In this document: positions 40,911 through 48,037 of the stretch, piece by piece
How the letters are laid out: every line of letters starts with the position of its first letter
How positions within the stretch are numbered: position 1 is the stretch's first letter
Source: UBA2882 sp964619485
GTDB taxonomy: Bacteria; Bacillota; Clostridia; Lachnospirales; Lachnospiraceae
DNA: 54,627 nucleotides
NCBI GenBank assembly: GCA_964619485.1
Contig: CAZUCI010000009.1
Span: 1 to 54,627 of the forward strand
Reading direction: 5' to 3'
Translations under genes and position numbers: made by a program
The notes under the pieces: generated by a model
Told to the model about the DNA's origin: nothing
The model's input: only the letters and a program-made list of their open reading frames with translations
The model's database searches: none

Positions 40911-41339
40911 ATGCAGGAAATTAACGTTGAAGAGATTATGAAGGAAATCAGAAAAGAAGTAGCAGAAAAAGGAATGAAGGATGAACCCTTGAAGTTTGCC
41001 GATGTTTCATTAGCCGAAAATGTGATGGATATTCCGGAAAAATTTGATGCAGACACGACTCAAAAAGAGATTTTAAATATGAATGCGCTGTGGGACACCA
41101 TTCAATCCAACGAAATCAGAAGTACAAATGGCGTCAAGCTTGCAATTAAGAAGGTTTTAAACCGTGCTGTTATGACCATCATGCGCCCGGTTGTTATTGC
41201 CCAGGACATTTTTAATTCTTCTGTAGTTGGGACTATGAATCAGTTAAGCTGCATGATTGAAGAAAATGAACAGCTGAAAAAGGAAATGGAAGAACTGAAG
41301 CATGAAGTGGAACTTTTAAAAAACGCTGTTAATAAGTAA
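40911..41339 (+). CDS. Small coiled-coil protein embedded among glycosyltransferases
   Basis: 142 residues, ribosome site AGGAGGAT. It begins INVEEIMKEIRKEVAEKG, a segment I associate with the N-terminal ends of glycosyltransferase/methyltransferase proteins in surface-glycan clusters, and ends in a predicted coiled coil (IEENEQLKKEMEELKHEVELLKNAVNK). The middle (VKLAIKKVLNRAVMTIMRPVVIAQDIFN) is amphipathic and basic and may touch the membrane. There is no catalytic motif and no signal peptide. Position between two GT4 genes with 10-bp and 21-bp gaps suggests a scaffold or membrane-recruiting partner of the glycosyltransferases. No firm family name. Confidence 0.65.
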   Translation: MQEINVEEIMKEIRKEVAEKGMKDEPLKFADVSLAENVMDIPEKFDADTTQKEILNMNALWDTIQSNEIRSTNGVKLAIKKVLNRAVMTIMRPVVIAQDIFNSSVVGTMNQLSCMIEENEQLKKEMEELKHEVELLKNAVNK

Positions 41340-41360
41340 TCAGAATGGAGAACAAAAGCT

Positions 41361-42431
41361 ATGAAAATTATCAGTATGCTGCCGGTTCTTGCATTTGGAG
41401 ATGCTGTTGGAAACGATACAATTGCAGTACACAAGAGTCTTCAAAAAGCAGGATATGAAAGTGTGATTGTCGCAGCGGTTATCGATTCCAGGGTGGAAAA
41501 GGGTATTGCCCGGGGAGCTGATGACCTGTCCTGGATTGAACCGGAGGATGTTGTTTTATATCATTTATCTACAGGGCATGAATTGAATTATCGCTTCGCA
41601 AAGCTCAAATGCCGTAAAATCATTAAATATCATAATATTACTCCGCCGGAATTCTTTTTGGGCTATAACCAGTCAGCTATGGCTAACTGTATTGACGGAT
41701 ATAAGGCAACAAAGCTTTTAGCCAAGCAGGCACAGTTCTGTTTCGCAGATTCAGAGTATAATAAACAGGATCTGATCAGCATGGGCTACACCTGCCCCAT
41801 AGAGGTACTGCCTATTTTGATACCGTTTGAGGATTACAAAAAAGAACCGGATCAGAAGGTTATTGCAGATATGAAGGACGGTTTTACCAACGTTCTTTTT
41901 ACAGGGCGCATTGCACCCAATAAAAGACAGGAGGATGTGATTGCTGCTTTTTCCTATTATAAAGAGTATTACAATCCAAAATCTCGGTTGATCCTTGTGG
42001 GAAACTACAATGGAATGGAAACCTATTATAACAGTCTCAGAGAATATATTGAGAAAACCGGTGTAAAGGATGTTGTTTTTCCTGGACATATCAGTTTTGC
42101 AGCAATACTTGCCTATTACCGGAGTGCAGATCTCTTTCTAAGCATGAGTGACCATGAGGGATTTTGTGTTCCGCTGGTAGAGGCCATGTTCTTTGATGTG
42201 CCGGTTGTTGCAAAGGACACCTCAGCAATCAGCTATACCCTGGGAGGCAGCGGACTGATGCTTGCGGACAGAGAACCTCAGGTAGCGGCGGCCGCAATGA
42301 ATCGGGTGTTGACAGATTCATCGCTCAGAAAGGCCATGATTGCCAATGAAAAGGAAAGATTAGAGGACTTTGAGCACGACAGAGTAGAAAAGCAGCTTTT
42401 AGAGAGTATTTCGTCTTTTTTACAGAAATAG
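41361..42431 (+). CDS. Family 4 glycosyltransferase
   Basis: 356 residues; GGAG ribosome site. IISMLPVLAFGDAVGNDTIAVHKSLQKAGYESVIVA is the N-domain entry; CRKIIKYHNITPPEFFLGYN is a family feature of enzymes in this subgroup. The C-domain has NVLFTGRIAPNKRQEDVIAAFSYYK, VVFPGHISFAAILAYYRSADLFLSMSDHEGFCVPLVEAMFFDVPVVA with the E-x7-E donor motif, and GLMLADREPQVAAAAMNRVL. It follows the coiled-coil protein gene by 21 bp and precedes the last glycosyltransferase by 9 bp. Probable role: elongation of the second glycan. Confidence 0.92.
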   Translation: MKIISMLPVLAFGDAVGNDTIAVHKSLQKAGYESVIVAAVIDSRVEKGIARGADDLSWIEPEDVVLYHLSTGHELNYRFAKLKCRKIIKYHNITPPEFFLGYNQSAMANCIDGYKATKLLAKQAQFCFADSEYNKQDLISMGYTCPIEVLPILIPFEDYKKEPDQKVIADMKDGFTNVLFTGRIAPNKRQEDVIAAFSYYKEYYNPKSRLILVGNYNGMETYYNSLREYIEKTGVKDVVFPGHISFAAILAYYRSADLFLSMSDHEGFCVPLVEAMFFDVPVVAKDTSAISYTLGGSGLMLADREPQVAAAAMNRVLTDSSLRKAMIANEKERLEDFEHDRVEKQLLESISSFLQK

Positions 42432-42440
42432 AGGGATGAT

Positions 42441-43658
42441 ATGAAAAAAATAGGATTTGTAATTCCCTGGTATGCGGATGACATTCCGGGTGGAGCAGAA
42501 GCGGATTTACGTGGACTTGCCAAGAATATGCAAAAACGTGGAATTGAGGTTGAAATTCTTACCACCTGTGTGAAGGAATTTCTGGCCAGATGGGACAAAA
42601 ATTATTATGAGCCGGGGCTTGCAGATGAGGGCGGACTGACCGTACGCAGATTTCCAATCAAAAATATTGATCTTGCCGCTTTTGGAGAAGTTAATTTAAA
42701 ACTGATGAAGGGTCAGCATATTCTCTCCAACAGGGATGAAAAAATCTATGTGGATAATATGGTTGGAAGTGATGAACTGTGCACCTACATCAGAGAACAT
42801 AAGGATGAGTATAGTGTATTTGCATTTACACCCTACATGTTTGGAACCACCTACTGGGGCGTTCAGGAATGTTATGAAAAAGCAGTTTTGATTCCCTGCT
42901 TTCATGATGAGGCATATACCTACATGCGCTGCTTTCGTAAGGTTTATTCCAGGGCAGCAGGAATGGCGTTTCATGCCAAACCGGAGTATCAGCTGATTGA
43001 CCGCCTGTATGATTTAAGTAATGTGGAAATTGATGTTGCCGGTGACGGAATGGATGTTGATTTGACCTTTGATGCCAACCGCTTCCGTGAAAAATATCAC
43101 ATGGATGCTCCTTTTATTCTCTATGCGGGGCGTAAGGATGTGGGCAAAAACATCTACACATTGCTTGACTATTTCCACGAATACAAATACCGACACAAGG
43201 ACAGTGAACTGAAACTGATTCTTTTAGGTGGTGGAAAAGTCGACATTCCAGATGATATGAAGGGTGAAATCATTGATCTTGGTTTTGTCCCAAAGCAGGA
43301 TAAATATGACGCCTATGGCGCAGCACAGATGCTCTGCCAGCCAAGTAAAAACGAAAGCTTCAGTCTGGTAATCATGGAGAGCTGGCTCTGCGAAAGACCA
43401 ACACTTGTATGTAAGGACTGCGCTGTAACCAAAAACTTTGCCATTGAATCCAAAGGCGGTCTTTACTTCAAGAACTATTTCGACTTTGAGGGTGCGGTGG
43501 ATTTCTATTTAAATAACCCGGAGGCTGCCAGACAGATGGGCCTTAATGGAAAGAAATATGTTCAGGAAAACTTTAACTGGGACCGCGTCGTAGGCAGATA
43601 TATGGATTTGTTTGAGCGTGTAGTGAAGAAGAGTGAAGAAGGTTGCTCAAGCGTGTAG
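42441..43658 (+). CDS. Family 4 glycosyltransferase, tail running into a tandem repeat
   Basis: 405 residues, paralogous to the 39620 gene: KIGFVIPWYADDIPGGAEADLRGLAKNMQKRGIEVEILTTCVKEF, VLIPCFHDEAYTYM, FILYAGRKDVGKNIYTLLDYFHEY, LGFVPKQDKYDAYGAAQMLCQPSKNESFSLVIMESWL and NFNWDRVVGRYMDLFERV. It lacks the Gln/Asn-rich loop of its paralogue. The last dozen residues (VVKKSEEGCSSV) are encoded by the first copy of a 34-bp tandem repeat that continues downstream (43616-43785); since 34 is not a multiple of three, changes in copy number would alter the C-terminus. It is the last gene of the operon. Confidence 0.92.
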   Translation: MKKIGFVIPWYADDIPGGAEADLRGLAKNMQKRGIEVEILTTCVKEFLARWDKNYYEPGLADEGGLTVRRFPIKNIDLAAFGEVNLKLMKGQHILSNRDEKIYVDNMVGSDELCTYIREHKDEYSVFAFTPYMFGTTYWGVQECYEKAVLIPCFHDEAYTYMRCFRKVYSRAAGMAFHAKPEYQLIDRLYDLSNVEIDVAGDGMDVDLTFDANRFREKYHMDAPFILYAGRKDVGKNIYTLLDYFHEYKYRHKDSELKLILLGGGKVDIPDDMKGEIIDLGFVPKQDKYDAYGAAQMLCQPSKNESFSLVIMESWLCERPTLVCKDCAVTKNFAIESKGGLYFKNYFDFEGAVDFYLNNPEAARQMGLNGKKYVQENFNWDRVVGRYMDLFERVVKKSEEGCSSV

Positions 43659-43785
43659 TGAAAAAAGTGAAGAAGGTCGTTCGAGCGTGAAGTGAAAAGA
43701 GTGAAGAAGGTTGTTCGAGCGTGTAGTGAAAAAAGTGAAGAAGGTCGTTCGAGCGTGTAGTGATAAAAGTGAAGAAAGCTAGTTA
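43616..43785. repeat. 34-bp tandem repeat, five copies
   Basis: Units beginning GCGTGTAGTGAAAAAAGTGA occur at 43616 (35 bp), 43651, 43685, 43719 and 43753, with two or more substitutions per copy; the last one decays. The first copy overlaps the end of the glycosyltransferase gene. The repeats are head to tail with no unique spacers. Confidence 0.9.
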
Positions 43786-43825
43786 GGGTGTGGTTTGGAT
43801 ACTTGGTAATGGGTATGATAATTTT

Positions 43826-43926
43826 GCTCTGCCGCTGTTGTGCCTTCAAATTAAAGAGGATGTAAAACTTCGGCTTTGCCGCCGCTGTGCCCTTAAATTA
43901 AAGAGGATATGAAGCTTCGACCTTGC
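43826..43926. repeat. Tandem 47/48-bp repeats upstream of element copy A
   Basis: Units at 43826-43872 and 43873-43920 share TTGCCGCNG(C/T)TGTGCC, then AAATTAAAGAGGAT, then CTTCG; a third partial unit runs into the core at 43927. Positionally equivalent to the repeats before copy B at 45157-45281. Confidence 0.75.
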
Positions 43927-44070
43927 CGCAGTTGTGCCCCGCTATTTTTGTAATATGGGGCATAAGTACATAAAATTCGTCTTCTTGTGCCCTAAAAGCG
44001 TTATGTAAACCTGTATTTAACAGTGCGGCGGGGCACAAGAAGGGCTTGGGGGCTAATTCATGCCCCGCTT
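43927..44070. repeat. Structured repeat element, core copy A
   Basis: A 144-bp segment matched by 45282-45425 with about 12 differences by eye (about 92% identity). It contains GCCCC..GGGGC stems, a 12-bp perfect stem CTTCTTGTGCCC (43981-43992) with GGGCACAAGAAG (44031-44042), and a further GGGGC/GCCCC pair near 44050-44066. A frame of about 50 codons on the minus strand is open in both copies, but amino-acid changes are as frequent as silent ones, so coding is doubtful. Confidence 0.8.
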
Positions 44071-44235
44071 CTAAATTAAAATGCAAAAGCAGAAGCGAAC
44101 TCAAAAATAAACCCAGAAGCAAACTCAAAAATAAACTCAAAAGCAAACTCAAAAATAAACCCAGAAGTAAAATCAAAAAACAACTCAAAAATAAACTCAA
44201 AAGCAAACTCAAAACACAACTATATAAAAACATAA
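44071..44235. repeat. AACTCAAAA-type short tandem array after copy A
   Basis: About ten imperfect units of roughly 15 bp based on AACTCAAAA(A/G)(T/C)AA. They are related to the AACTCAAAAGCAGG array following copy B. The Lys-rich plus-strand and Leu-rich minus-strand translations are by-products of the repeat. Confidence 0.75.
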
Positions 44236-44253
44236 AAGCAATTTAAAAAATAA

Positions 44254-44282
44254 TTGCATAATTGCTAAGTAATGCTTATAAT
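44254..44282 (+). promoter_or_regulatory. Promoter of the PD-(D/E)XK-like gene
   Basis: TTGCAT (44254-44259), 17 bp, perfect TATAAT (44277-44282), then the ATG at 44307 after AGGTGG. Confidence 0.75.
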
Positions 44283-44306
44283 ATTAAACAATCTCATAGG
44301 TGGTGT

Positions 44307-45119
44307 ATGGGAGAAAAAACGAAAAAGGAGGAAATAATTACGTTTTACGAAAAACTACAAGAAGAGTTCAAACGGTTAACCTATGAAATTGAACTCATTA
44401 CGCATCAGCTGGAAACTCTTCCGGAGGGAAAGTTGATTGTAACCAATAACCATGGAAGGTTCAAATGGTATCAAAAGGAAGAAAAACATTTGACCTATAT
44501 TCCGAAATGCCAGCGGAGTATTGCAGAAAAACTTGCTGAACGAAAATATTTAGCGCAGCGTCAACAAGAACTCATACAGGAGAGAAACGATATTCAATCC
44601 TATCTTTTACACTTCGAAGAGAAGACATCTTCAGCAGATGATATGCTTCTTGATAGAAGGTATCAGGAGCTCCTTGCTCCATCTTTTAAGTTATCTTCTC
44701 AAATTCTTGAGGAATGGAAAAATTCCCCTTTTCAACAAAGTACAAATCATCCGGAACATTTAAAGCATCGCTCCTGCTCGGGAAATATAGTGCGCTCCAA
44801 ATCAGAAGTAATCATTGATACGGCGTTATTTCACCACAGGCTGGCATTTAGATATGAATGTATGCTGCAGCTGGAGGATTTTATCTTCTATCCAGACTTT
44901 ACGATTATGCATCCTGAATCATTAAAAATTATCTATTGGGAACATTTTGGCTTGATGGACCAACCTTCATATGCAAGAAAAGCATATGAAAAGCTTCAAT
45001 TCTTCAATTCTAATAACATTATTCCAACCATTAATCTAATCACAACATTCGAAACCAAGGAACATCCCCTCACACCTGATCTAGTAGAAAAAACCATTCA
45101 ACAAAACTTCTTTTCCTGA
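44307..45119 (+). CDS. PD-(D/E)XK nuclease-like protein
   Basis: 270 residues from the ATG at 44307 (ribosome site AGGTGG; the frame extends to a TTG at 44262, but that overlaps the promoter). Residues 1-about 130 are helical, probably coiled coil, with LIVTNNHGRFKWYQ in a beta hairpin. The C-terminal half carries NIVRSKSEVIIDTALFHHRLAFRYE, FIFYPDFTI and IIYWEHFGLMD, fitting an E...D...E-x-(H) PD-(D/E)XK-type core, and ends with a PTINLITTFET motif. Nuclease activity is inferred from motif spacing only. Cargo-like setting: flanked on both sides by the same structured repeat element and tandem arrays, with its own promoter. No EPS link. Confidence 0.65.
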   Translation: MGEKTKKEEIITFYEKLQEEFKRLTYEIELITHQLETLPEGKLIVTNNHGRFKWYQKEEKHLTYIPKCQRSIAEKLAERKYLAQRQQELIQERNDIQSYLLHFEEKTSSADDMLLDRRYQELLAPSFKLSSQILEEWKNSPFQQSTNHPEHLKHRSCSGNIVRSKSEVIIDTALFHHRLAFRYECMLQLEDFIFYPDFTIMHPESLKIIYWEHFGLMDQPSYARKAYEKLQFFNSNNIIPTINLITTFETKEHPLTPDLVEKTIQQNFFS

Positions 45120-45156
45120 TTCAAACCAGAGGAAAAAGTTGATTTCTGTATGTTCT

Positions 45157-45281
45157 GCCTAAGGAGGATACAAATACTCAGCATTGATGCTTGGGAAGCA
45201 TGCAACACTCGGGCGATGCCGTTTAGGAGGATACAACACTCGGGCGATGCTGCATAGGAGGATACTAATACTCTATTTTGT
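45157..45281. repeat. AGGAGGATAC repeats upstream of element copy B
   Basis: AGGAGGATAC occurs at 45162, 45225 and 45255, and CAACACTCGGGCGATGC at 45203-45219 and 45234-45250 (31 bp apart). Resembles the GAGGAT..CTTCGG..TGCCG repeats before copy A. No gene is supported between 45120 and 45811 apart from these repeats. Confidence 0.7.
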
Positions 45282-45425
45282 CGCAGTTGTGCCCCGCTAT
45301 TTTTGCAATATGGGGCATAAGTACATAAAATTCGTCTTCTTGCGCCCTAAAAGTGTTATGTAAACCTATATTTAGCAGCGCGACGGGGCACAAGAAGGGA
45401 TTTTGGGCTAATCCGTGCCCCGCTT
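45282..45425. repeat. Structured repeat element, core copy B
   Basis: Second copy of the 144-bp core seen at 43927-44070, in the same orientation and again preceded by GAGGAT repeats and followed by an AACTCAAAAGCA array. The pair brackets the PD-(D/E)XK-like gene. Confidence 0.8.
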
Positions 45426-45680
45426 CAAAAGCAGGTACCACAGAACTCAAAAGCAGGTACNNNNNNNNNNNNNNNNNNNNNNNNNNNNNNNNNNNNNNNN
45501 NNNNNNNNNNNNNNNNNNNNNNNNNNNNNNNNNNNNNNNNNNNNNNNNNNNNNNNNNNNNTCAAAAGCAGGTACCACAGAACTCAAAAGCAGGTACACAG
45601 AACTCAAAAGCAGGTACACAGAACTCAAAAGCAGGTACCACGGAACTCAAAAGCAGGTACACAGAACTCAAAGCCAAACA
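45426..45680. repeat. 21/22-bp tandem array interrupted by an assembly gap
   Basis: Units AACTCAAAAGCAGGTACCACAG (22 bp) or AACTCAAAAGCAGGTACACAG (21 bp), at least seven visible copies. Exactly 100 N (45461-45560) replace part of the array, the usual placeholder for a gap of unknown size, so the true copy number is unknown. Confidence 0.9.
45461..45560. other. Assembly gap (100 N)
   Basis: One hundred consecutive N inside the tandem array; the repeat is continuous on both sides, so the gap probably holds more copies only. Confidence 0.97.
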
Positions 45681-45735
45681 CACCAATAACCCTCCAAAAA
45701 TTCAAATCAAACAACCATCTTAGGGAATCCCTTTA

Positions 45736-45764
45736 TTGCAATTCATACTAGATTAGGGTATATT
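45736..45764 (+). promoter_or_regulatory. Promoter of the glucosaminidase gene
   Basis: TTGCAA (45736-45741), a 17-bp spacer, TATATT (45759-45764), 48 bp before the ATG at 45812, whose ribosome site is CAGGAGGAAG. Confidence 0.6.
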
Positions 45765-45811
45765 TATTTTGTATAGAAATAGGGGAGATAAAATTTACCA
45801 GGAGGAAGAAC

Positions 45812-48037
45812 ATGCGGAAGATACGTTTTATAGCACTTATGCTTGCAATGACAGTCGCAATGCAGAGTCCGCTCAGCGTCATGGCGGCCAATGTCAGCGA
45901 CAACCAAATCAAGGAAAAAAGCACAGAGGAAAAAGATAAAGATAAAAGCACAGAAGATAAAGATAAAAGTACAGAAGAAAAAGATAAAAGCACAGAAGAA
46001 TTGATAAATACAGAAGAAGATGAACAGAAGGAAGCGGTCAGAGACGCACTTCTTGAGATTGTAGAAGAAAAGCCAATTTATGCACTTGTATATAATGCAG
46101 ATCACTATGAATTGAAAGTGGAGCCCAAGAAAGAGTCTGAAGGAGCCGGAAGTGTTATCAGTGGAACACAGGTTTCTATTTTGGATATTGCTTTTGGTGA
46201 AGACGGCAAGGTGTACCTGTATGTGGACTGCTATCAGGATGGAAGTGAGCTGAAGGGCTATATTGAAAGCTCTTATCTTGCAACAGCAGATACAGAATAT
46301 AACGAGTGGAAGGATAACGAACTTATCAAAATTAACGGTCTTTCTTTTGAAATGGAAGGAAGCAGCATTGAGGAGATATATCGAAATTTCCCGAGTGGAT
46401 ACTGGGGCTCCTTGATTAATATTGCACAGATGCATCCAAACTGGATTTTTGTTCCATTTAATTCCGGTGTGGACTGGAACAGTGCCGTGGCAGAAGAATG
46501 TCAGGGAAACCGGAGTCTGGCATACAAAAATTCACCGGATGAATGGTTCAGTAAGGCAGCTGGAGATTATGATCCATCCACAGGAACCTATATTGGTAAA
46601 AGTGGCTCCAATTGGTACAAAGCCAGTGAATATGCAATATCATACTGCATGAATCCAATGAATTACATGAATGAAAAGAACATTTTCGCCTTTGAACAGC
46701 TTACCTATAATCAGGATGTACATAATGCTTCGGGCGTCGCAGCAATTATTTCCGGAACCTGGATGAGCGGAAGAGCGTTGGAGGACGGTTCAGGCGGACT
46801 GTATCAGGATGTGTTTATTGACATTGGAGCACAGAGTGGAGTCAGCCCCTATCACCTGGCAAGCCGTGTGCGCCAGGAGCAGGGAATTTACGGTGGATCA
46901 AAGCTGATTTCCGGAGTGGAGGGCTTTTATAACTATTTTAATATTAAAGCAAGCGGTGGAACAGAGGATGCCATTTACAGCACCGGAATCAATTACGCCA
47001 AGAGCCAGGGGTGGAATACCCGGTATGCGTCTATTCTGGGTGGAGCACAATTCCTTGGGGCAAATTATATATCAAAGGGACAGGATACCCTGTACCTGCA
47101 AAAATATGATATCGATAATTCCTATAATGGAATGTACAACCACCAGTATATGCAGAATATTCAGGCACCGATGACAGAGTCTGTTTCTGTTTACTCTGCT
47201 TATAACAATGTGGGCGCATTGAACAACAACTTTGTATTTAAAATCCCAGTGTATGTCAATATGCCGGGTAGCGACAATCCATCAGCGGAATATCCGGTAT
47301 CCGAGGACTTTATCAAGCAGCTCTATTCTGTTATCTTAGGAAGAATGCCGGATACTGAGGGACTGGAATACTGGAAGACCAGAATGAAAACAGGTTCTAC
47401 AGCGGCTGATTTGATTACCGGTTTCTTTGACAGTGATGAAATGACTAATAGAAACCTTAACAATGCCGACTACCTGGTCTATGCATACCGTGCAATTCTT
47501 GGACGTGACCCTGATGCCTCCGGAAAACAGTACTGGCTTGATGAAATGGCAGCAGGCTGTACCAGAAAATGCATTTTAACCGGTTTTGTAGAATCTACAG
47601 AATTTTACAATATGTGCAAAGAGTACGGAATTGTAAAAGGTTCTATCACAGCACTAAGTGCTGTGGATAAAAATGCCGGAATGACCAAGTTTGTTGTGAG
47701 ACTTTACCGTAAAATTCTCAGCCGTGAACCGGACGCGGAAGGACTGGAGTACTGGACTGCCATGCTGCAAAACGGCTATAGTGCCTGTGCGCTGGTGGAG
47801 GGCTTTGTATACAGCCAGGAATTTGCCAATGCAAATCTCAACAACTCCGATTATGTAGAGATTTTATATGAAACGATGCTTGGAAGAGCATCTGATAAAA
47901 ATGGAAAAGCAGACTGGGTTGGACAGCTGAACCGTGGCACGGGTCGCAATCAGGTTCTCGCCGGATTTGTTTATTCCACTGAGTTTAATAACCTTTGCAA
48001 AGAATATGGAATCACAATAGGAAATTTAAGCAGATGA
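45812..48037 (+). CDS. Secreted glucosaminidase (GH73-like) with DUF4214 repeats
   Basis: 741 residues. Signal peptide 1-26 (IALMLAMTVAMQSPLSVMAA). A Lys/Glu linker with 7-residue repeats (STEEKDK-like, about 36-62) is followed by an SH3-like segment (about 85-150, KPIYALVYN..VYLYVDC..LKGYIESSYL). The glucosaminidase domain at about 200-470 has FAFEQLTYN, SPYHLASRVRQEQGIYGG (catalytic glutamate probably in RQEQG, near 354) and FYNYFNI, typical of LytD/GH73 enzymes that cut peptidoglycan glycan strands. Two DUF4214 units start at about 499 and 626 (LGRMPDTEGLEYW, LSREPDAEGLEYW); they are more divergent than those of the other proteins and end YGITIGNLSR. The stop overlaps the start of the protease gene (ATGA). 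Confidence 0.9.
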   Translation: MRKIRFIALMLAMTVAMQSPLSVMAANVSDNQIKEKSTEEKDKDKSTEDKDKSTEEKDKSTEELINTEEDEQKEAVRDALLEIVEEKPIYALVYNADHYELKVEPKKESEGAGSVISGTQVSILDIAFGEDGKVYLYVDCYQDGSELKGYIESSYLATADTEYNEWKDNELIKINGLSFEMEGSSIEEIYRNFPSGYWGSLINIAQMHPNWIFVPFNSGVDWNSAVAEECQGNRSLAYKNSPDEWFSKAAGDYDPSTGTYIGKSGSNWYKASEYAISYCMNPMNYMNEKNIFAFEQLTYNQDVHNASGVAAIISGTWMSGRALEDGSGGLYQDVFIDIGAQSGVSPYHLASRVRQEQGIYGGSKLISGVEGFYNYFNIKASGGTEDAIYSTGINYAKSQGWNTRYASILGGAQFLGANYISKGQDTLYLQKYDIDNSYNGMYNHQYMQNIQAPMTESVSVYSAYNNVGALNNNFVFKIPVYVNMPGSDNPSAEYPVSEDFIKQLYSVILGRMPDTEGLEYWKTRMKTGSTAADLITGFFDSDEMTNRNLNNADYLVYAYRAILGRDPDASGKQYWLDEMAAGCTRKCILTGFVESTEFYNMCKEYGIVKGSITALSAVDKNAGMTKFVVRLYRKILSREPDAEGLEYWTAMLQNGYSACALVEGFVYSQEFANANLNNSDYVEILYETMLGRASDKNGKADWVGQLNRGTGRNQVLAGFVYSTEFNNLCKEYGITIGNLSR

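Noticed and set aside
43616..43785. CRISPR array
   Set aside because: The 34-bp repeats are directly head to tail with no unique spacers, and no cas gene is present.
43562..43849. 95-codon minus-strand ORF over the 34-bp repeats
   Set aside because: Antisense to the glycosyltransferase end and made of repeat translation.
43898..44233. Leu-rich 111-codon minus-strand ORF and its partner at 45265-45564
   Set aside because: The Leu-rich part is a translation of the tandem array; the shared remainder lies in the repeat core, where replacement changes are as frequent as silent ones, and the second copy runs through the N gap.
44046..44246. Lys-rich 66-codon plus-strand ORF
   Set aside because: Low-complexity translation of the AACTCAAAA repeats, without a ribosome site.
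45426..45680. CRISPR-like or centromere-like array
   Set aside because: 21/22-bp units without spacers; no partner genes (cas, parA/parB) nearby.
43826..45680. Retron or diversity-generating retroelement
   Set aside because: No reverse transcriptase or variable-repeat target is present; only the structured repeats and a nuclease-like gene are seen.
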